DNA from: Dehalococcoidia bacterium
GTDB lineage: Bacteria > Chloroflexota > Dehalococcoidia > Bin125
Length of the DNA: 64,000 nt
NCBI GenBank assembly: GCA_022828105.1
Contig: JAJEJC010000007.1
Span: 392,885 to 456,884 of the forward strand
Direction: 5' to 3'
Below are positions 16,643 to 26,460 of the stretch, piece after piece (within the stretch, counting starts at the first letter, position 1; every line of letters begins with the position of its first letter). The translations under genes and the position numbers were made by a program. The notes below the pieces were generated by a model, which worked only from the letters and a program-made list of their open reading frames with translations, did not search any database and was not told the DNA's origin.

Positions 16643-17698
16643 TTAGTGACCGCCCAGCGCCGTCTCGAACTCCGCGCCAAAGGCGTCGGCGTCGACGTTG
16701 TGGTGATGCTTTTCGGCCTCGACTTCGTCGAAGATGCGCTCGATCTGCTCGCGTCCCTCGGCGTTGGCCCCGTGACGTTGAGCGATGGTCAGGAGCTTGC
16801 GCGACTTGAGCAGCCGGATCGCGCCCGGCGTGTAGTCCATCATTTCCTTGTGCGCGCCGATGTTGCCGGTCAACAGGCGTCCGATGCCGACCGACTGAAC
16901 CGGCAGCATCATCTCGTCCAGGCGTCCGCGCTTGCGCACGCCTGAGGTGAATCCCTTGTGGTGGCGCGTGCCGTGGTTGTTGGTGTGTCCGGCCTCAATG
17001 GCGAGCGTGCGCAGCTCCATGATCGCGTCCATCGGCAGGACATCCTTGGGGCAGGCCTGAACGCACATGTAGCAGCGCGTGCAGTCCCAGATGCCGCCCT
17101 CTTCCTCCGCCAGGAACTTGAGCCGCTCGTCGCGCTTTGCGTCGCGGCTGTCCATGACGAATCGGTAAGCCTTGGCCAGGGCGGCCGGACCGAGGAAGTT
17201 CTCGTCCACCGCCGCGACGGTGCAGTCCGAATAGCAGGCGCCACAGTGGATGCAGGTTGACGCGTGCGACCAGTGATCGAATTCCTCGACGTTCTGGCGG
17301 TACTCCTTCTCGGGCGGTTCCTGGTCCTCGTACGGTTCCAGCCAGGTCTCGGCCCGCTCGAACTGATGCAGGAACTTCTCGACGTCGACAACCAGGTCCT
17401 TGATCACGTGCTGGTTGCCTTGCGGTCCGACATGGATCGGGTCGCCTCGCTCCGCTGCGGCGTCGACCTGAGTCTGGCAGGAGAGCATCGACTGCCCGTT
17501 GACCTTCATCGCGCAGGATCCGCAAATCGCGTGGCGGCAGGACATGCGGAATGAGAGCGTGCCGTCCTGTTCCCACTTGATCGCGTTGAGGCTGTCAAGC
17601 ACGGTTTGACCCGGCTGCACGTCAACGGTGAACGACTCCTCATAGGACTCGTCCGTATCGGGGTTGTAGCGCTGAATAGTGAATTCCTGCTGGGCCAT
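16643..17698 (-). CDS. sdhB: Succinate dehydrogenase/fumarate reductase iron-sulfur subunit
   Basis: It relays electrons from the flavoprotein to the quinone end. Three cluster sites are visible: the [2Fe-2S] ferredoxin part with SCRHAICGSC and a later LSC, a first ferredoxin-type motif CIHCGACYSDC, and a second, CTRCYMCVQACP. At 351 residues it is about 100 longer than the classical SdhB; the extra is mostly a C-terminal tail after the last cluster, as in the MfrB-type subunits that pair with HdrB-like proteins. It lies 45 bases after sdhA on the same strand. Confidence 0.93.
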   Translation of the reverse strand: MAQQEFTIQRYNPDTDESYEESFTVDVQPGQTVLDSLNAIKWEQDGTLSFRMSCRHAICGSCAMKVNGQSMLSCQTQVDAAAERGDPIHVGPQGNQHVIKDLVVDVEKFLHQFERAETWLEPYEDQEPPEKEYRQNVEEFDHWSHASTCIHCGACYSDCTVAAVDENFLGPAALAKAYRFVMDSRDAKRDERLKFLAEEEGGIWDCTRCYMCVQACPKDVLPMDAIMELRTLAIEAGHTNNHGTRHHKGFTSGVRKRGRLDEMMLPVQSVGIGRLLTGNIGAHKEMMDYTPGAIRLLKSRKLLTIAQRHGANAEGREQIERIFDEVEAEKHHHNVDADAFGAEFETALGGH

Positions 17699-17743
17699 GG
17701 GTCTGCGCCTATTCGTTGCTCTGCTGCGCGCGGCTGGAAGTCG

Positions 17744-19483
17744 TCAGTAGGTTCGCTCCTGGAGGGGGAACGGCTCGCGGAACTTGGGCTCCATGTTGAC
17801 CTCGCAGTACTCGAGTCGCGGGCCGTCCTCGCCCTCCTGCGGCCGATAGGCCAGCGTGTGGCGGTGCCAGTGCTCGTCGTCGCGGTCGGGGAAGTCGCGC
17901 CGCGCGTGTCCGCCGCGGGACTCCTGCCTTGCGATTGCCCCGGTGGTGATGACCTCGGAGTACTCGAGCATGTGTCCAAGCTCGATCGCGTCGAGCAGGT
18001 CGGTGTTGAAGGTCGAGCCGCGATCGTCGATGGCGACGTTCTTGAAGCGCTCCTGGTAATCCTTGACCTCGGCGAGGCACTCACGCAGCTCGGCGTCGTC
18101 GCGGAAAACGCCGCACTTGTCCATCATCGTGTCGCGCAGTTCGGCCCGGATCTGGCCAACCTTCTCGGAGCCGGTTGCGGTGAGGAACCGATCGACTTCG
18201 CCGATCGCATTGGCCATGTCGCCTTCGTCGATGCTGGTCGGTTCGAGGTCGTGTACGACATCGAGGATGCCGCGTCCCGCGCGGCGGCCCATGACCACTG
18301 CTTCAAGCAGCGAGTTGGTGCCCAGCCGATTCGCGCCGTGGACCGAGACGCAGGAGGCCTCGCCGGCGGCGAAAAAGCCGGTGATCTCCGGCGCGCCGTC
18401 CTGATCCTTGATCCGTACCTGGCCGTTGATGTCGCAGGGGATGCCGCCCATCGAATAGTGGGCGGTGGGCTGAATCGGCACCGGCGCCTCCAGTGGATCG
18501 ATGCCGGCGAAGTCGCGGGCGAGATGCAGGACCGACGGCAGCGCGTAGCGAATCCGCTCCTCGCCGATCGGTCGCAGGTCCATGAAGACCGAGTCGCGCA
18601 GGTCGGTGACGCCGCGCCCCGCCTCGATCTCGGATTGCTCGGCCCGAGCGACAATGTCGCGCGGCGCGAGTTCCATCCGCCCCGGCGCATAGTTCTCCAT
18701 GAAGCGGAAACCGTCCGCGTTGACGATATGCGCGCCCTCGCCGCGCGCCGCCTCGGAGAGCAGGATGCCGGAGCCCTGCAGTCCCGTCGGGTGGAACTGA
18801 ACGAACTCCATGTCTTCCAGCGGAATCCCGGCGCGGTAGGCCATGACCACGCCGTCGCCGGTCGAGGCGAAGGCGTTGGTCGTGACGCGGAAGGCGCGGC
18901 CGTAGCCGCCGGTGCCAAACATCACGGCCTTGGCCGAGATGGCCTCGATCTGGCCGGAAAGGATGTCGTAGGCGACGAGACCCTGGCAGACGTTGTCCTT
19001 GACGACGAGGTCAAGCGCATACCACTCGGAGTAGACCTTGACGCCGCGCCGCAGGAGCTGCTCAAAGAGCACGGTCAGCACTGCGTGTCCGGTGCGGTCG
19101 GCGGCGTAGCACGCGCGCGGCGCGGTGTGGCCGCCGAAGCGCCGTTGAGCGACGTGGCCCTCTTCGTCGCGCGAGAAGGCGCAGCCCATGTGCTCAAGTT
19201 CGAAAATGTTCTCTGGGCCTTCGCGAGTCAAGACTTCGGCGGCGTCCTGGTCGACGAGATAGTCTCCGCCTTTGACGGTGTCGAACATGTGCAGGTCCCA
19301 GGAGTCTTCGGCCGAGTTGCCGAGCGAGGCCGCGATCCCGCCCTGGGCCGCGCCTGAATGTGAGCGCAGCGGGTGGACCTTGGAGAGAATCGCCACGTCG
19401 AGCGTGGGGTCGTTGGAGACCTCCAGGGCGGCGCGCATACCCGCCAGTCCCGAGCCGACAATCAGTACATCATGCTGCAACAT
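17744..19483 (-). CDS. sdhA: Succinate dehydrogenase/fumarate reductase flavoprotein subunit
   Basis: The catalytic subunit, interconverting succinate and fumarate, 579 residues. It starts at ATG 19483 with GGGAGA upstream; the frame is open further back but overlaps the NUDIX gene and lacks the family pattern. The FAD-binding GSGLAG is at residues 10-15. His42 in [10 protein letters not shown] is the expected covalent FAD attachment point. HPTG, the RGEGA region and HGANRLG supply substrate-binding and catalytic residues. Direction of the reaction in the cell cannot be inferred. It is the first gene of sdhA-sdhB-HdrB-like. Confidence 0.94.
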   Translation of the reverse strand: MLQHDVLIVGSGLAGMRAALEVSNDPTLDVAILSKVHPLRSHSGAAQGGIAASLGNSAEDSWDLHMFDTVKGGDYLVDQDAAEVLTREGPENIFELEHMGCAFSRDEEGHVAQRRFGGHTAPRACYAADRTGHAVLTVLFEQLLRRGVKVYSEWYALDLVVKDNVCQGLVAYDILSGQIEAISAKAVMFGTGGYGRAFRVTTNAFASTGDGVVMAYRAGIPLEDMEFVQFHPTGLQGSGILLSEAARGEGAHIVNADGFRFMENYAPGRMELAPRDIVARAEQSEIEAGRGVTDLRDSVFMDLRPIGEERIRYALPSVLHLARDFAGIDPLEAPVPIQPTAHYSMGGIPCDINGQVRIKDQDGAPEITGFFAAGEASCVSVHGANRLGTNSLLEAVVMGRRAGRGILDVVHDLEPTSIDEGDMANAIGEVDRFLTATGSEKVGQIRAELRDTMMDKCGVFRDDAELRECLAEVKDYQERFKNVAIDDRGSTFNTDLLDAIELGHMLEYSEVITTGAIARQESRGGHARRDFPDRDDEHWHRHTLAYRPQEGEDGPRLEYCEVNMEPKFREPFPLQERTY

Positions 19484-19563
19484 CGTGCTGTCTCCCGCTC
19501 CGGATTGCCTGCCCAGTGTCGCACCAATCGTCATTGCGCGGTAGTCGTGCGCGGGACAGGCCT

Positions 19564-20169
19564 CTATTCCAGCTCGCGATAGTGCCGCACGATTTTGCGG
19601 CCCAATGGTCCGACTGCTTCGAGCGCCAGGTACTGAATCAAGATCACCGACTTGGCGTCGATGATCTCTCGCGCCTCCACGAGATCGATCGCTTCGCCAA
19701 GCGGTTTCCATTCGACGATTAGTTCCTCGTCTTCGTCGGTTTCGAGCGGGGACTCGACGCAGTCGCGGGCGATGAACCCGTGGAGAAACTCGTCCAGCGA
19801 GCCGGGAGCGACAAAAAATCCTCGGGCGTACTCGAGCCATCCAGGATCGAGTCCGACTTCTTCGCGCAGCTCACGCCTCGCGGTCTGCTCGGGTGTCTCG
19901 CCCGGATCGATCCGACCGGCGGGCAGTTCCAGCAGCGGCCGTCCCGTCGGGTGACGCCACTGACGTACGAAGGCGATGTCGCCATCGTCGCGGATTGCGA
20001 GGACGACGACGGCGTCGGGGTGCTCGACCACTTCGCGCCGGGCGCGTCGGCCGTCCGCCATCGCTACCTCGTCCACGCGAACGCTGATCCTCCGACCTTC
20101 GAAGACGCGATCGGACTGCAGCACGGTTTCGACGAGCGGCGCTGTCGCTTCTGCGGCCGGCTCGCTCAT
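19564..20169 (-). CDS. NUDIX hydrolase, ADP-ribose pyrophosphatase type
   Basis: A 201-residue hydrolase likely to split ADP-ribose or a related nucleoside diphosphate sugar. A complete Nudix box is present, G-x5-E-x7-RELREEVGL, preceded by the [10 protein letters not shown] typical of ADP-ribose pyrophosphatases. The start ATG at 20169 overlaps the stop of the upstream acetyltransferase gene by four bases (ATGA), indicating translational coupling. The stop is 80 bases before sdhA. Exact substrate is not certain. Confidence 0.88.
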   Translation of the reverse strand: MSEPAAEATAPLVETVLQSDRVFEGRRISVRVDEVAMADGRRARREVVEHPDAVVVLAIRDDGDIAFVRQWRHPTGRPLLELPAGRIDPGETPEQTARRELREEVGLDPGWLEYARGFFVAPGSLDEFLHGFIARDCVESPLETDEDEELIVEWKPLGEAIDLVEAREIIDAKSVILIQYLALEAVGPLGRKIVRHYRELE

Positions 20170-20759
20170 CCGTCGAGCCTGTCGCGCAGGTCGATCGTGA
20201 CCGCAATCTCGTCGCAGGCGTTGTACTTGGGACAACGGAAGCACTCGTTCCAGACCTTGCGCGGGAAGGCGGAAACGCCGGAGATGCGGAAGCCGAGACG
20301 CTCGAAGAACGCAGGCGTCGTCGTCAGCGCGAACACCGTCTTCAAGCCCAGGTCGACGGCTTCGTCGAGGCAGGCATCGACGATGATTCGGCCCAGCCCG
20401 CGACCTTGCGTGCTCGGGTCGACCACGAGCGACTTAATCTCGGCCAGATCGCGCCACTCGACGTGCAGTGCGCCGGCGGCGAGCAATCGGGCTCCCTTGG
20501 GATCTCGGACTACAACGAAGTCTCGAATTGTCTCATAGATTTCCCCCTCGGTCCGCGGCAGAACGTCGCCGGTCGTGTCGAACCAGTACTGGATCAGGCG
20601 GTGAATCTCGGGGGCGTCGTAAATCAGCGCCTTCTCTGCGCAGAGCGGCTCAGTCGCGGCGGCGCCGTCTTCACTGCGCCGCTCTTCGAGAGCATGTTGC
20701 TCGGAAGCGCGTGGCTGGATCGTCGCCGCTGCAGTGGGGCCGATGGTCTCGGAGGTCAT
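20166..20759 (-). CDS. GNAT N-acetyltransferase, N-acetylglutamate synthase-like
   Basis: A 197-residue GNAT acetyltransferase. The acetyl-CoA binding region is VDPSTQGRGLGRIIVDACLD, and the C-terminal part has FERLGF and a Cys-containing NECFRCPKYNACDE that recurs in a set of ArgA-like stand-alone acetyltransferases. The first 45 residues are low in similarity to the family. It could make N-acetylglutamate for arginine synthesis, but no arg genes are nearby. Its start overlaps the recN stop by four bases and its stop overlaps the NUDIX start, so the three genes form a coupled run. Confidence 0.78.
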   Translation of the reverse strand: MTSETIGPTAAATIQPRASEQHALEERRSEDGAAATEPLCAEKALIYDAPEIHRLIQYWFDTTGDVLPRTEGEIYETIRDFVVVRDPKGARLLAAGALHVEWRDLAEIKSLVVDPSTQGRGLGRIIVDACLDEAVDLGLKTVFALTTTPAFFERLGFRISGVSAFPRKVWNECFRCPKYNACDEIAVTIDLRDRLDG

Positions 20760-22471
20760 GAGGAGATCGCCGCCTGCAGCAGGTCTGAGGCGCTGGCCCG
20801 ATTGGCGTCGCTCAGTCCGCCGAGCATCTCGGCCAGCTCATTCACGCGCTCCTGCTCGGACAACATACGCACCCCAACGGCTGTGCCGTCTGCGCCCAAC
20901 GACTTGGCGACCGTGACGTGCTGTTCGGCGTGGGCCGCGACCTGCGGGAGATGCGTGATACACACGACCTGACTGCACGTTCCCAGGCGAGCCAGCCGCT
21001 CGCCGATGACGCCGCCACTGCGTCCGCCGAGTCCGACATCAACTTCGTCGAACACCATTAGCGGGACCACATTACTTTCGCCCATCACGGCCTTGATTGC
21101 CAGCGTCAAGCGGGCCGTCTCGCCGCCCGAAGCGATCCGCTGCAGCAGACGGACCGGCGTGTCGGGATTGAACGAGACCAGCAGCTGGACGCGATCGATA
21201 CCCGTCTGATCGAATCCTATGCCAACTCCGTCGAGCAGAAAGCTCCGACCGTCAGCCGCGGGCGGGATGAATGCAAACTCGAACGCCACGCGGGCGTCGG
21301 GCAGGCGCAGCATCTCGCATTCGGCGGAGACTGCTGCCTCGAGGCGCTCGGCAGCCGCTTGACGCTGCCTGCTGAGTTCGGAGGCGGTGTCCATGAAGTC
21401 GGCTGCGAGCTGCTCCGCCTCTGCGGCGAGCGACTCGCGATCTACAGCGTCCTGCTCGAGGCCGTTCGCTTCCGCCTCGGCGCGCTCGCCATAGGCGATC
21501 ACTTCCTCGATCGAGTCGCCCCAACGACGCTTCATCTCGTTGATCAACGCAATCCGCGCCTCGACGGACTCAAGCCGGGCCGGATCGAGTTCCAGGTCGT
21601 CGGCATACGAGCGCAGTGAACGGGTCGCTTCCGCGACCTGCTCGGCTGCCTCCTCGACGCCAAGCGCGATCGGGGCCGCGGTCTCGTCAAGCGCGACCAG
21701 CCTGCGGACCGCGGCCAGAGCGTCGCTGAGCGATTCGCTCTCCAGGGCCTCCCGTGCCGCCTGAGCATCGGTGACGAGCGCCTGCGCGTTGACGAGCCGC
21801 CGGTGCTGCGCCGCCAGGTCCGCGTCCTCTCCGGCGACAAGCCCTGCCTCGGCGATCTGCTGCGCTTCGTGCCGCAACAGCGCGATCCGACGGGTACGCT
21901 CCCGACTCTGCTGCGAGAGATTCGCGAGTCGCTGATCGAGCCGCCGGAGCTTGAGCGCCATCGCTGAGATCGCGTCTCGCTGATGCTCAACGCCGGCAAA
22001 TCGATCCAGCAAGGCAAGCTGTTCTTGCGGGCGGAGCAGCGACAGATGATCGCGCTGGCCGTGAATGTCGGCGAGCAGCGGAGCGATTTCACGCAGCAGC
22101 GTGCTGGTCGCGGCGCGGTCATTGACTCGCAGCCGACCGCCGAGACGATGCCGGCCAGGCTGAGGACGGCTGACGCTGCGCCGGATAATCAGCTCCGACT
22201 CGAACGGTATGCCCGCGTCATCGAGCACCTGCGCGACGCGGTGACGCGACTCGCTGCCTGATAAGTCGAAGGCCGCTTCAACCTCAGCAGACGCCGCTCG
22301 CGCACGGATCAGGTCGAGATCGGGCGACGCGCCGAGCGCGAATGCGAGCGCTCGAATCAGCACGCTCTTTCCGGCGCCGGTCTCGCCGGTGATCACGGTG
22401 AATCCACCACTGAGCTCGAGGTCGACCCGTTCCGCGAGGGCGAAGTCCCTCAGACGCAGTTCCGTCAACAC
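20756..22471 (-). CDS. recN: DNA repair ATPase RecN
   Basis: An SMC-like ATPase acting in double-strand break repair, 571 residues, a normal length. The Walker A motif GETGAGKS lies near residue 30, followed by a central coiled-coil region rich in Arg, Glu, Ala and Leu. The C-terminal head has VMGESNVVPLMVFDEVDVG (Walker B) after the SGGE signature. The beginning MLTELRLRDFALAERVDL is typical. It lies 129 bases after nadK and is coupled to the acetyltransferase gene downstream. Confidence 0.95.
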   Translation of the reverse strand: MLTELRLRDFALAERVDLELSGGFTVITGETGAGKSVLIRALAFALGASPDLDLIRARAASAEVEAAFDLSGSESRHRVAQVLDDAGIPFESELIIRRSVSRPQPGRHRLGGRLRVNDRAATSTLLREIAPLLADIHGQRDHLSLLRPQEQLALLDRFAGVEHQRDAISAMALKLRRLDQRLANLSQQSRERTRRIALLRHEAQQIAEAGLVAGEDADLAAQHRRLVNAQALVTDAQAAREALESESLSDALAAVRRLVALDETAAPIALGVEEAAEQVAEATRSLRSYADDLELDPARLESVEARIALINEMKRRWGDSIEEVIAYGERAEAEANGLEQDAVDRESLAAEAEQLAADFMDTASELSRQRQAAAERLEAAVSAECEMLRLPDARVAFEFAFIPPAADGRSFLLDGVGIGFDQTGIDRVQLLVSFNPDTPVRLLQRIASGGETARLTLAIKAVMGESNVVPLMVFDEVDVGLGGRSGGVIGERLARLGTCSQVVCITHLPQVAAHAEQHVTVAKSLGADGTAVGVRMLSEQERVNELAEMLGGLSDANRASASDLLQAAISS

Positions 22472-22600
22472 CGCTCAACTCTTTCCACAGCGTCACCACG
22501 AAGCGGACATTGCTTCCACTTCGCGCGTATGTTCATAATAGCGCAACGTGAGGGGCGTCCAACTCGGGACTCCGCACGGTCCGACTTCGCCAAGAGCCAG

Positions 22601-23509
22601 TTATGAAGGGTCAGCCCTGCTCGCGTCAAAGGCCTCGACACCGGTGCGCGAAACCGCTTCCATGCGGCGTTCGTCCAGCCAGGCGAGCCGACGCCCGAGC
22701 TGAGCGAAGAACGAGCGCTCGCCAAATCGCACGAGTCGAGCCAGCGAGTCACTGAGCCGAACCACCGCGCCTCCGCCCGGATGCAGGGCGTAGGGACGCT
22801 GACCGTCGACCGATAGCGATCCCGGGTGCTCTCGACCGAGCCGCAACTCGATCTGTGCGTCCGAGGGCAACACCATCGGCGCGGCCTGGGCCAGGTGCGG
22901 CGCGACCGGCGTCAACACCACGCTGCGGGCTCGCGGATGCAGGATCGGTCCGCCTGCGGAGAGCGAGTAGCCGGTGCTGCCCGTTGCGGAGGCAACCACC
23001 ACGGCGTCGGCGCGGACGACGCCGACGAGATCCTCGTTGACCCAGACCGCGATGTAGGCCGGCTGGCCGAGGCTGCCTCGGCCGATCATGACGTCGTTCA
23101 GCGCGGGCAACGTGTCCGGCGCGTCGTCGGCGACGCCGAGCGGCCGCGCTTCGAGCATGGCCCGGTCTTCAACCGTGAACGCGCCCTCCAGCAGTTTCGG
23201 AATGTGTTCCTCCAACTGCTCGGGTACCAGTTCCGTAAGGAATGCCTGCCGACCGAGATCAACGCCGAGGATCAGGCATCCATGCTCTGCGCTCGCCCGG
23301 GCGGCGCGCAGGATAGTGCCGTCTCCGCCCAGACAGACCAGCAGGTCGGTCTCCGGCAGACGCTCGACCGAGCGCTCCGGATCCCAAGGCATCGACATCC
23401 ACACCTCGCAGCCCAGCGTGCGCAGCCGGCCTGCGAGTTCTTCGGCGGCGCCGCGCGCCTCGTCAAGTCGCGGGTGGTAGTAGACGCCGACGCACTGGAT
23501 ATCGGTCAT
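22601..23509 (-). CDS. nadK: NAD kinase
   Basis: Phosphorylates NAD to NADP, 302 residues. The signature GGDGT (residues 61-65) is present, followed by GVDLGRQAFLTE in the place of the usual GINxGxLGFLT, and SATGSTGYSLSAGGPILHP further on. The start at ATG 23509 overlaps the tlyA stop by four bases, so translation is probably coupled. The order tlyA-nadK-recN is common in bacteria, and supports the call. Confidence 0.94.
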   Translation of the reverse strand: MTDIQCVGVYYHPRLDEARGAAEELAGRLRTLGCEVWMSMPWDPERSVERLPETDLLVCLGGDGTILRAARASAEHGCLILGVDLGRQAFLTELVPEQLEEHIPKLLEGAFTVEDRAMLEARPLGVADDAPDTLPALNDVMIGRGSLGQPAYIAVWVNEDLVGVVRADAVVVASATGSTGYSLSAGGPILHPRARSVVLTPVAPHLAQAAPMVLPSDAQIELRLGREHPGSLSVDGQRPYALHPGGGAVVRLSDSLARLVRFGERSFFAQLGRRLAWLDERRMEAVSRTGVEAFDASRADPS

Positions 23510-24267
23510 GTCGCTCTCGGGCTGCGCAACCAGACGAACCACTCGCGATTGCCTGCCGGACCGAGCAACGGCGACCTGAGCACGCCGCCGACTCGCCATT
23601 GATGCGCCATCGCCCAGGCGAGCACGCCGCTGACCGCGCGTCCCTGCACCATACGATCGCGCACGACCCCACGCTCGTCGACATCGTCGGACGGCGCTTC
23701 GAACTGCGGCTTGATCAAGGCAATCACGTCGGTACCTGCGCCAGCCAGGCCCTCAACGCAGGGAAGCACCTGGCGCAATCCGATGAAGGAGACGTCAATC
23801 GCGGTGACCGAGGGACACTTGGGCAAACTCTGGAGTTGGCAGATGTGCGTGCGTTCGAGCGGTACGACCCTCGGATCGCGACGCAGCGCCTCGGCGAGCT
23901 GTCCGTAACCGACATCCACCGCGAAGACACACTCGGCGCCGCGCTGAAGCAGGACATCAGTAAATCCGCCGGTCGATGCGCCGACGTCCAGGCATAGCGC
24001 GCCGGAGACGTCGACCGGCCAGGCATCCAGAGCAGCGGCGAGCTTTTGCCCGCCGCGAGACACGTACGGCCGTGCGCGCCGGACGGTAAGGGCCGCGTCG
24101 CTCGCGATCTGCTGGCCGGCCTGGGTGTAACGGCGGTCCGCGCCGTGGACGCGACCGGCAAGGATCAGCGCTCTGGCGGCGGTCAGGTCAGGGGCTTCGC
24201 CCCGCTGCACCAAGAGTTGATCGAGCCGCGCTCGACGGGCGGATGCGGCCACTCGATCTCGGGACAT
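23506..24267 (-). CDS. tlyA: TlyA-family rRNA 2'-O-methyltransferase
   Basis: A 253-residue protein with an N-terminal S4 RNA-binding domain (RLDQLLVQRGEAPDLTAAR) and an FtsJ-type methyltransferase domain with the SAM motif CLDVGASTGGFTDVLLQ. Homologues methylate ribose in 16S and/or 23S rRNA and were first described as hemolysins. The start ATG at 24267 shares one base with the clpX stop, so the frame upstream of it is not used. Its own stop overlaps nadK. Confidence 0.92.
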   Translation of the reverse strand: MSRDRVAASARRARLDQLLVQRGEAPDLTAARALILAGRVHGADRRYTQAGQQIASDAALTVRRARPYVSRGGQKLAAALDAWPVDVSGALCLDVGASTGGFTDVLLQRGAECVFAVDVGYGQLAEALRRDPRVVPLERTHICQLQSLPKCPSVTAIDVSFIGLRQVLPCVEGLAGAGTDVIALIKPQFEAPSDDVDERGVVRDRMVQGRAVSGVLAWAMAHQWRVGGVLRSPLLGPAGNREWFVWLRSPRAT

Positions 24268-25598
24268 CAGGCGCTTTCCTGGCGCTCTGCCAATCGTCCA
24301 TCGCTTCGTCGGCGGATCGCCTCGTACTCCACCGCCAAGCCCTGATCGTTGAGCAGCAACGGCCGCTCCTGCCGCTTGACGGTGTCCGCGTTGATCACGC
24401 ACTTCTTGACTTCGGGTCGCCCCGGCACTTCAAACATGACGTCGAGCAGGAGGTCTTCGACCACCGTGCGCAGTCCGCGTGCGCCTGTCATTTCCTCGAT
24501 CGCTTGCTCGGCAATCGCCTCAAGCGCTTCAGGAGTAAAGCTGAGCTCAACACCGTCCATGTCGAAGAAGCGCTCGTACTGTCGGATCAGCGCGTTCTTC
24601 GGTTCGGTCAGAATCCGCACCAGGGACGCCTGGTCGAGCTGATCGAGAGTCACGACCACCGGCAAGCGACCGACGAATTCGGGGATCAATCCGTACTTCT
24701 GCAAGTCGTCGTGGCTCAGGTGATGGAGCAGATGATCCTGCTCTTGCGCCGTCCGCGATCGCGAGCCGAAGCCAATGTTGCGGATGCCGGTCGTAACGCG
24801 ACGGTCGATGACCTGTTCCAGGCCCTCGAATGCGCCGCCGCAGATGAACAGAATCTTGCTCGTGTCGATCTGCAGGAATTCCTGGTGCGGATGCTTGCGG
24901 CCGCCCTGTGGTGGCACCGATGCGACCGTACCCTCGATGATCTTGAGCAGCGCTTGCTGCACGCCCTCGCCTGAGACGTCGCGGGTGATGGACGGATTGT
25001 CGGCCTTGCGGGCGATCTTGTCTATCTCGTCGATGTAGATGATTCCCCGCTCCGCGCGGGCGATGTCGAAGTCGGCCGCCTGGATCAGGTGCAGAAGGAT
25101 GTTCTCCACGTCTTCGCCGACGTAGCCGGCTTCAGTCAGGGCGGTGGCATCGGCGATCGAGAACGGCACGTCGAGGATTCGAGCCAGGGTCGAGGCGAGC
25201 AGCGTCTTGCCGGATCCGGTCGGACCGACCAGCAGAATGTTGCTCTTCTCCAACTCCACGTCGTCCTCGGGGTCGGAGATGGTGTTGATCCGCTTGTAGT
25301 GGTTGTAGACGGCGACGGCGAGCACGCGCTTGGCCTCGTCCTGGCCGACCACGTGACCGCAGAGGCGATCGTAGATGGCGAGCGGTGGCAGCGTCTGGGA
25401 AGGGCTGGCGGCAGTCTGGTGCTCCGGCGGCGCCGACTGCAACGCATCATCCTGGATGACCGCGCGGCAGGCTTCGACGCATTCGTTGCAGATGTAGACC
25501 CCGCCCGGCCCGGCGACGAGCCGGCGTACCTGGGCCTGGTCCTTCATGCAAAATGAACAGTGATACTGGCCGCGTCCCCCGCCGTGCGCGCTGCTCAT
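24267..25598 (-). CDS. clpX: ATP-dependent Clp protease ATP-binding subunit ClpX
   Basis: AAA+ unfoldase feeding substrates to ClpP, 443 residues. The N-terminal zinc-binding domain uses CSFC and CNEC. Walker A is GPTGSGKT, Walker B is IIYIDEIDK, and sensor and pore regions follow in the usual order. The IGF-type loop that docks into ClpP appears as NIGFGS. The gene lies 100 bases after clpP and is followed directly by tlyA with a one-base overlap. Confidence 0.96.
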   Translation of the reverse strand: MSSAHGGGRGQYHCSFCMKDQAQVRRLVAGPGGVYICNECVEACRAVIQDDALQSAPPEHQTAASPSQTLPPLAIYDRLCGHVVGQDEAKRVLAVAVYNHYKRINTISDPEDDVELEKSNILLVGPTGSGKTLLASTLARILDVPFSIADATALTEAGYVGEDVENILLHLIQAADFDIARAERGIIYIDEIDKIARKADNPSITRDVSGEGVQQALLKIIEGTVASVPPQGGRKHPHQEFLQIDTSKILFICGGAFEGLEQVIDRRVTTGIRNIGFGSRSRTAQEQDHLLHHLSHDDLQKYGLIPEFVGRLPVVVTLDQLDQASLVRILTEPKNALIRQYERFFDMDGVELSFTPEALEAIAEQAIEEMTGARGLRTVVEDLLLDVMFEVPGRPEVKKCVINADTVKRQERPLLLNDQGLAVEYEAIRRRSDGRLAERQESA

Positions 25599-25698
25599 CG
25601 GCCACTGCCTCTCTGCTGCCTGGGACCGCCCCCGCTGATGAAGTGAAGCGCCGGGTCCGGAACGCCGGCGCGACCGGCACGACCGGCTTTGTCAGATG

Positions 25699-26355
25699 CT
25701 ACGCGCCTGCGGCGGCGGCTGCATCCCCGGCGACCTCGCTGGACAGCACCGAGTCGACCAGACCGTACTCCTGCGCCTGTTCGGCGTCGAGATAGAAGTC
25801 GCGATCGGTGTCCGCCGCGATTCGGTCCAGCGGCTGTCCGGTGTGGTGTGCGAGGATGCCGCGGATCGTCTCGTTGTTACGCAGGATTTCGCGGGCGGCA
25901 ATCTCGATGTCCGAGGCCTGTCCCCGCGCGCCGCCGAGCGCCTGGTGCATGTGAATGGTGGCATGCGGCAGCGCGAACCGCTTACCCGGCGTACCCGCTG
26001 CGAGCAGCACGGTTCCGAACGAGGCTGACATGCCTACGCAAATCGTCGAGACATCGGCCTTGATTAGGTTCATGGTGTCGTAGATTGCCAGTCCGGCGGT
26101 GATCACGCCTCCCGGCGAGTTGATGTACAGCTGGATGTCGCGGTCAGGGTCCTCGCGGTCGAGGTAGAGCAACTGAGCGACGATCACGTTGGCGATCTGG
26201 TCATCGATCCCTGTGCCGAGGAAGATGATCCGCTCGCGCAGGAGCAGGGAGTAGATGTCGTAGGCGCGTTCGCCGCGATTCGTCGTCTCGACGACCATCG
26301 GAATGATGTCGCTGGGCCGGGTCAGCTCGCGGTTCATGTGGTTACTCAGGGTCAT
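25699..26355 (-). CDS. clpP: ATP-dependent Clp protease proteolytic subunit ClpP
   Basis: Serine peptidase of 218 residues forming the barrel of the Clp protease. The triad can be placed at Ser112 (in GMSASFG), His137 (in HATIHMHQ) and Asp186 (in DTDRDFYL). The residue after the catalytic HQ is Ala where most ClpPs have Pro, and GMSAS replaces the more common GMAAS, both mild changes. A short alanine-rich tail ends the protein. AAGGAG precedes the start. It is placed between tig and clpX in the classic order. Confidence 0.96.
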   Translation of the reverse strand: MTLSNHMNRELTRPSDIIPMVVETTNRGERAYDIYSLLLRERIIFLGTGIDDQIANVIVAQLLYLDREDPDRDIQLYINSPGGVITAGLAIYDTMNLIKADVSTICVGMSASFGTVLLAAGTPGKRFALPHATIHMHQALGGARGQASDIEIAAREILRNNETIRGILAHHTGQPLDRIAADTDRDFYLDAEQAQEYGLVDSVLSSEVAGDAAAAAGA

Positions 26356-26460
26356 GGAGCGCTCCTTGCGGGTTCGCGGATTCAGTGTACGCCCGAATCG
26401 GCATCGCGCGATTGCGCAGCAGACAACAACTGACAGAACAGGCTGGCATATCGGTTGCGG

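Noticed and set aside
19484-19840. An N-terminal extension of sdhA
   Set aside because: It overlaps the NUDIX gene, lacks the family pattern, and the ATG at 19483 has a good ribosome site and the normal SdhA beginning.
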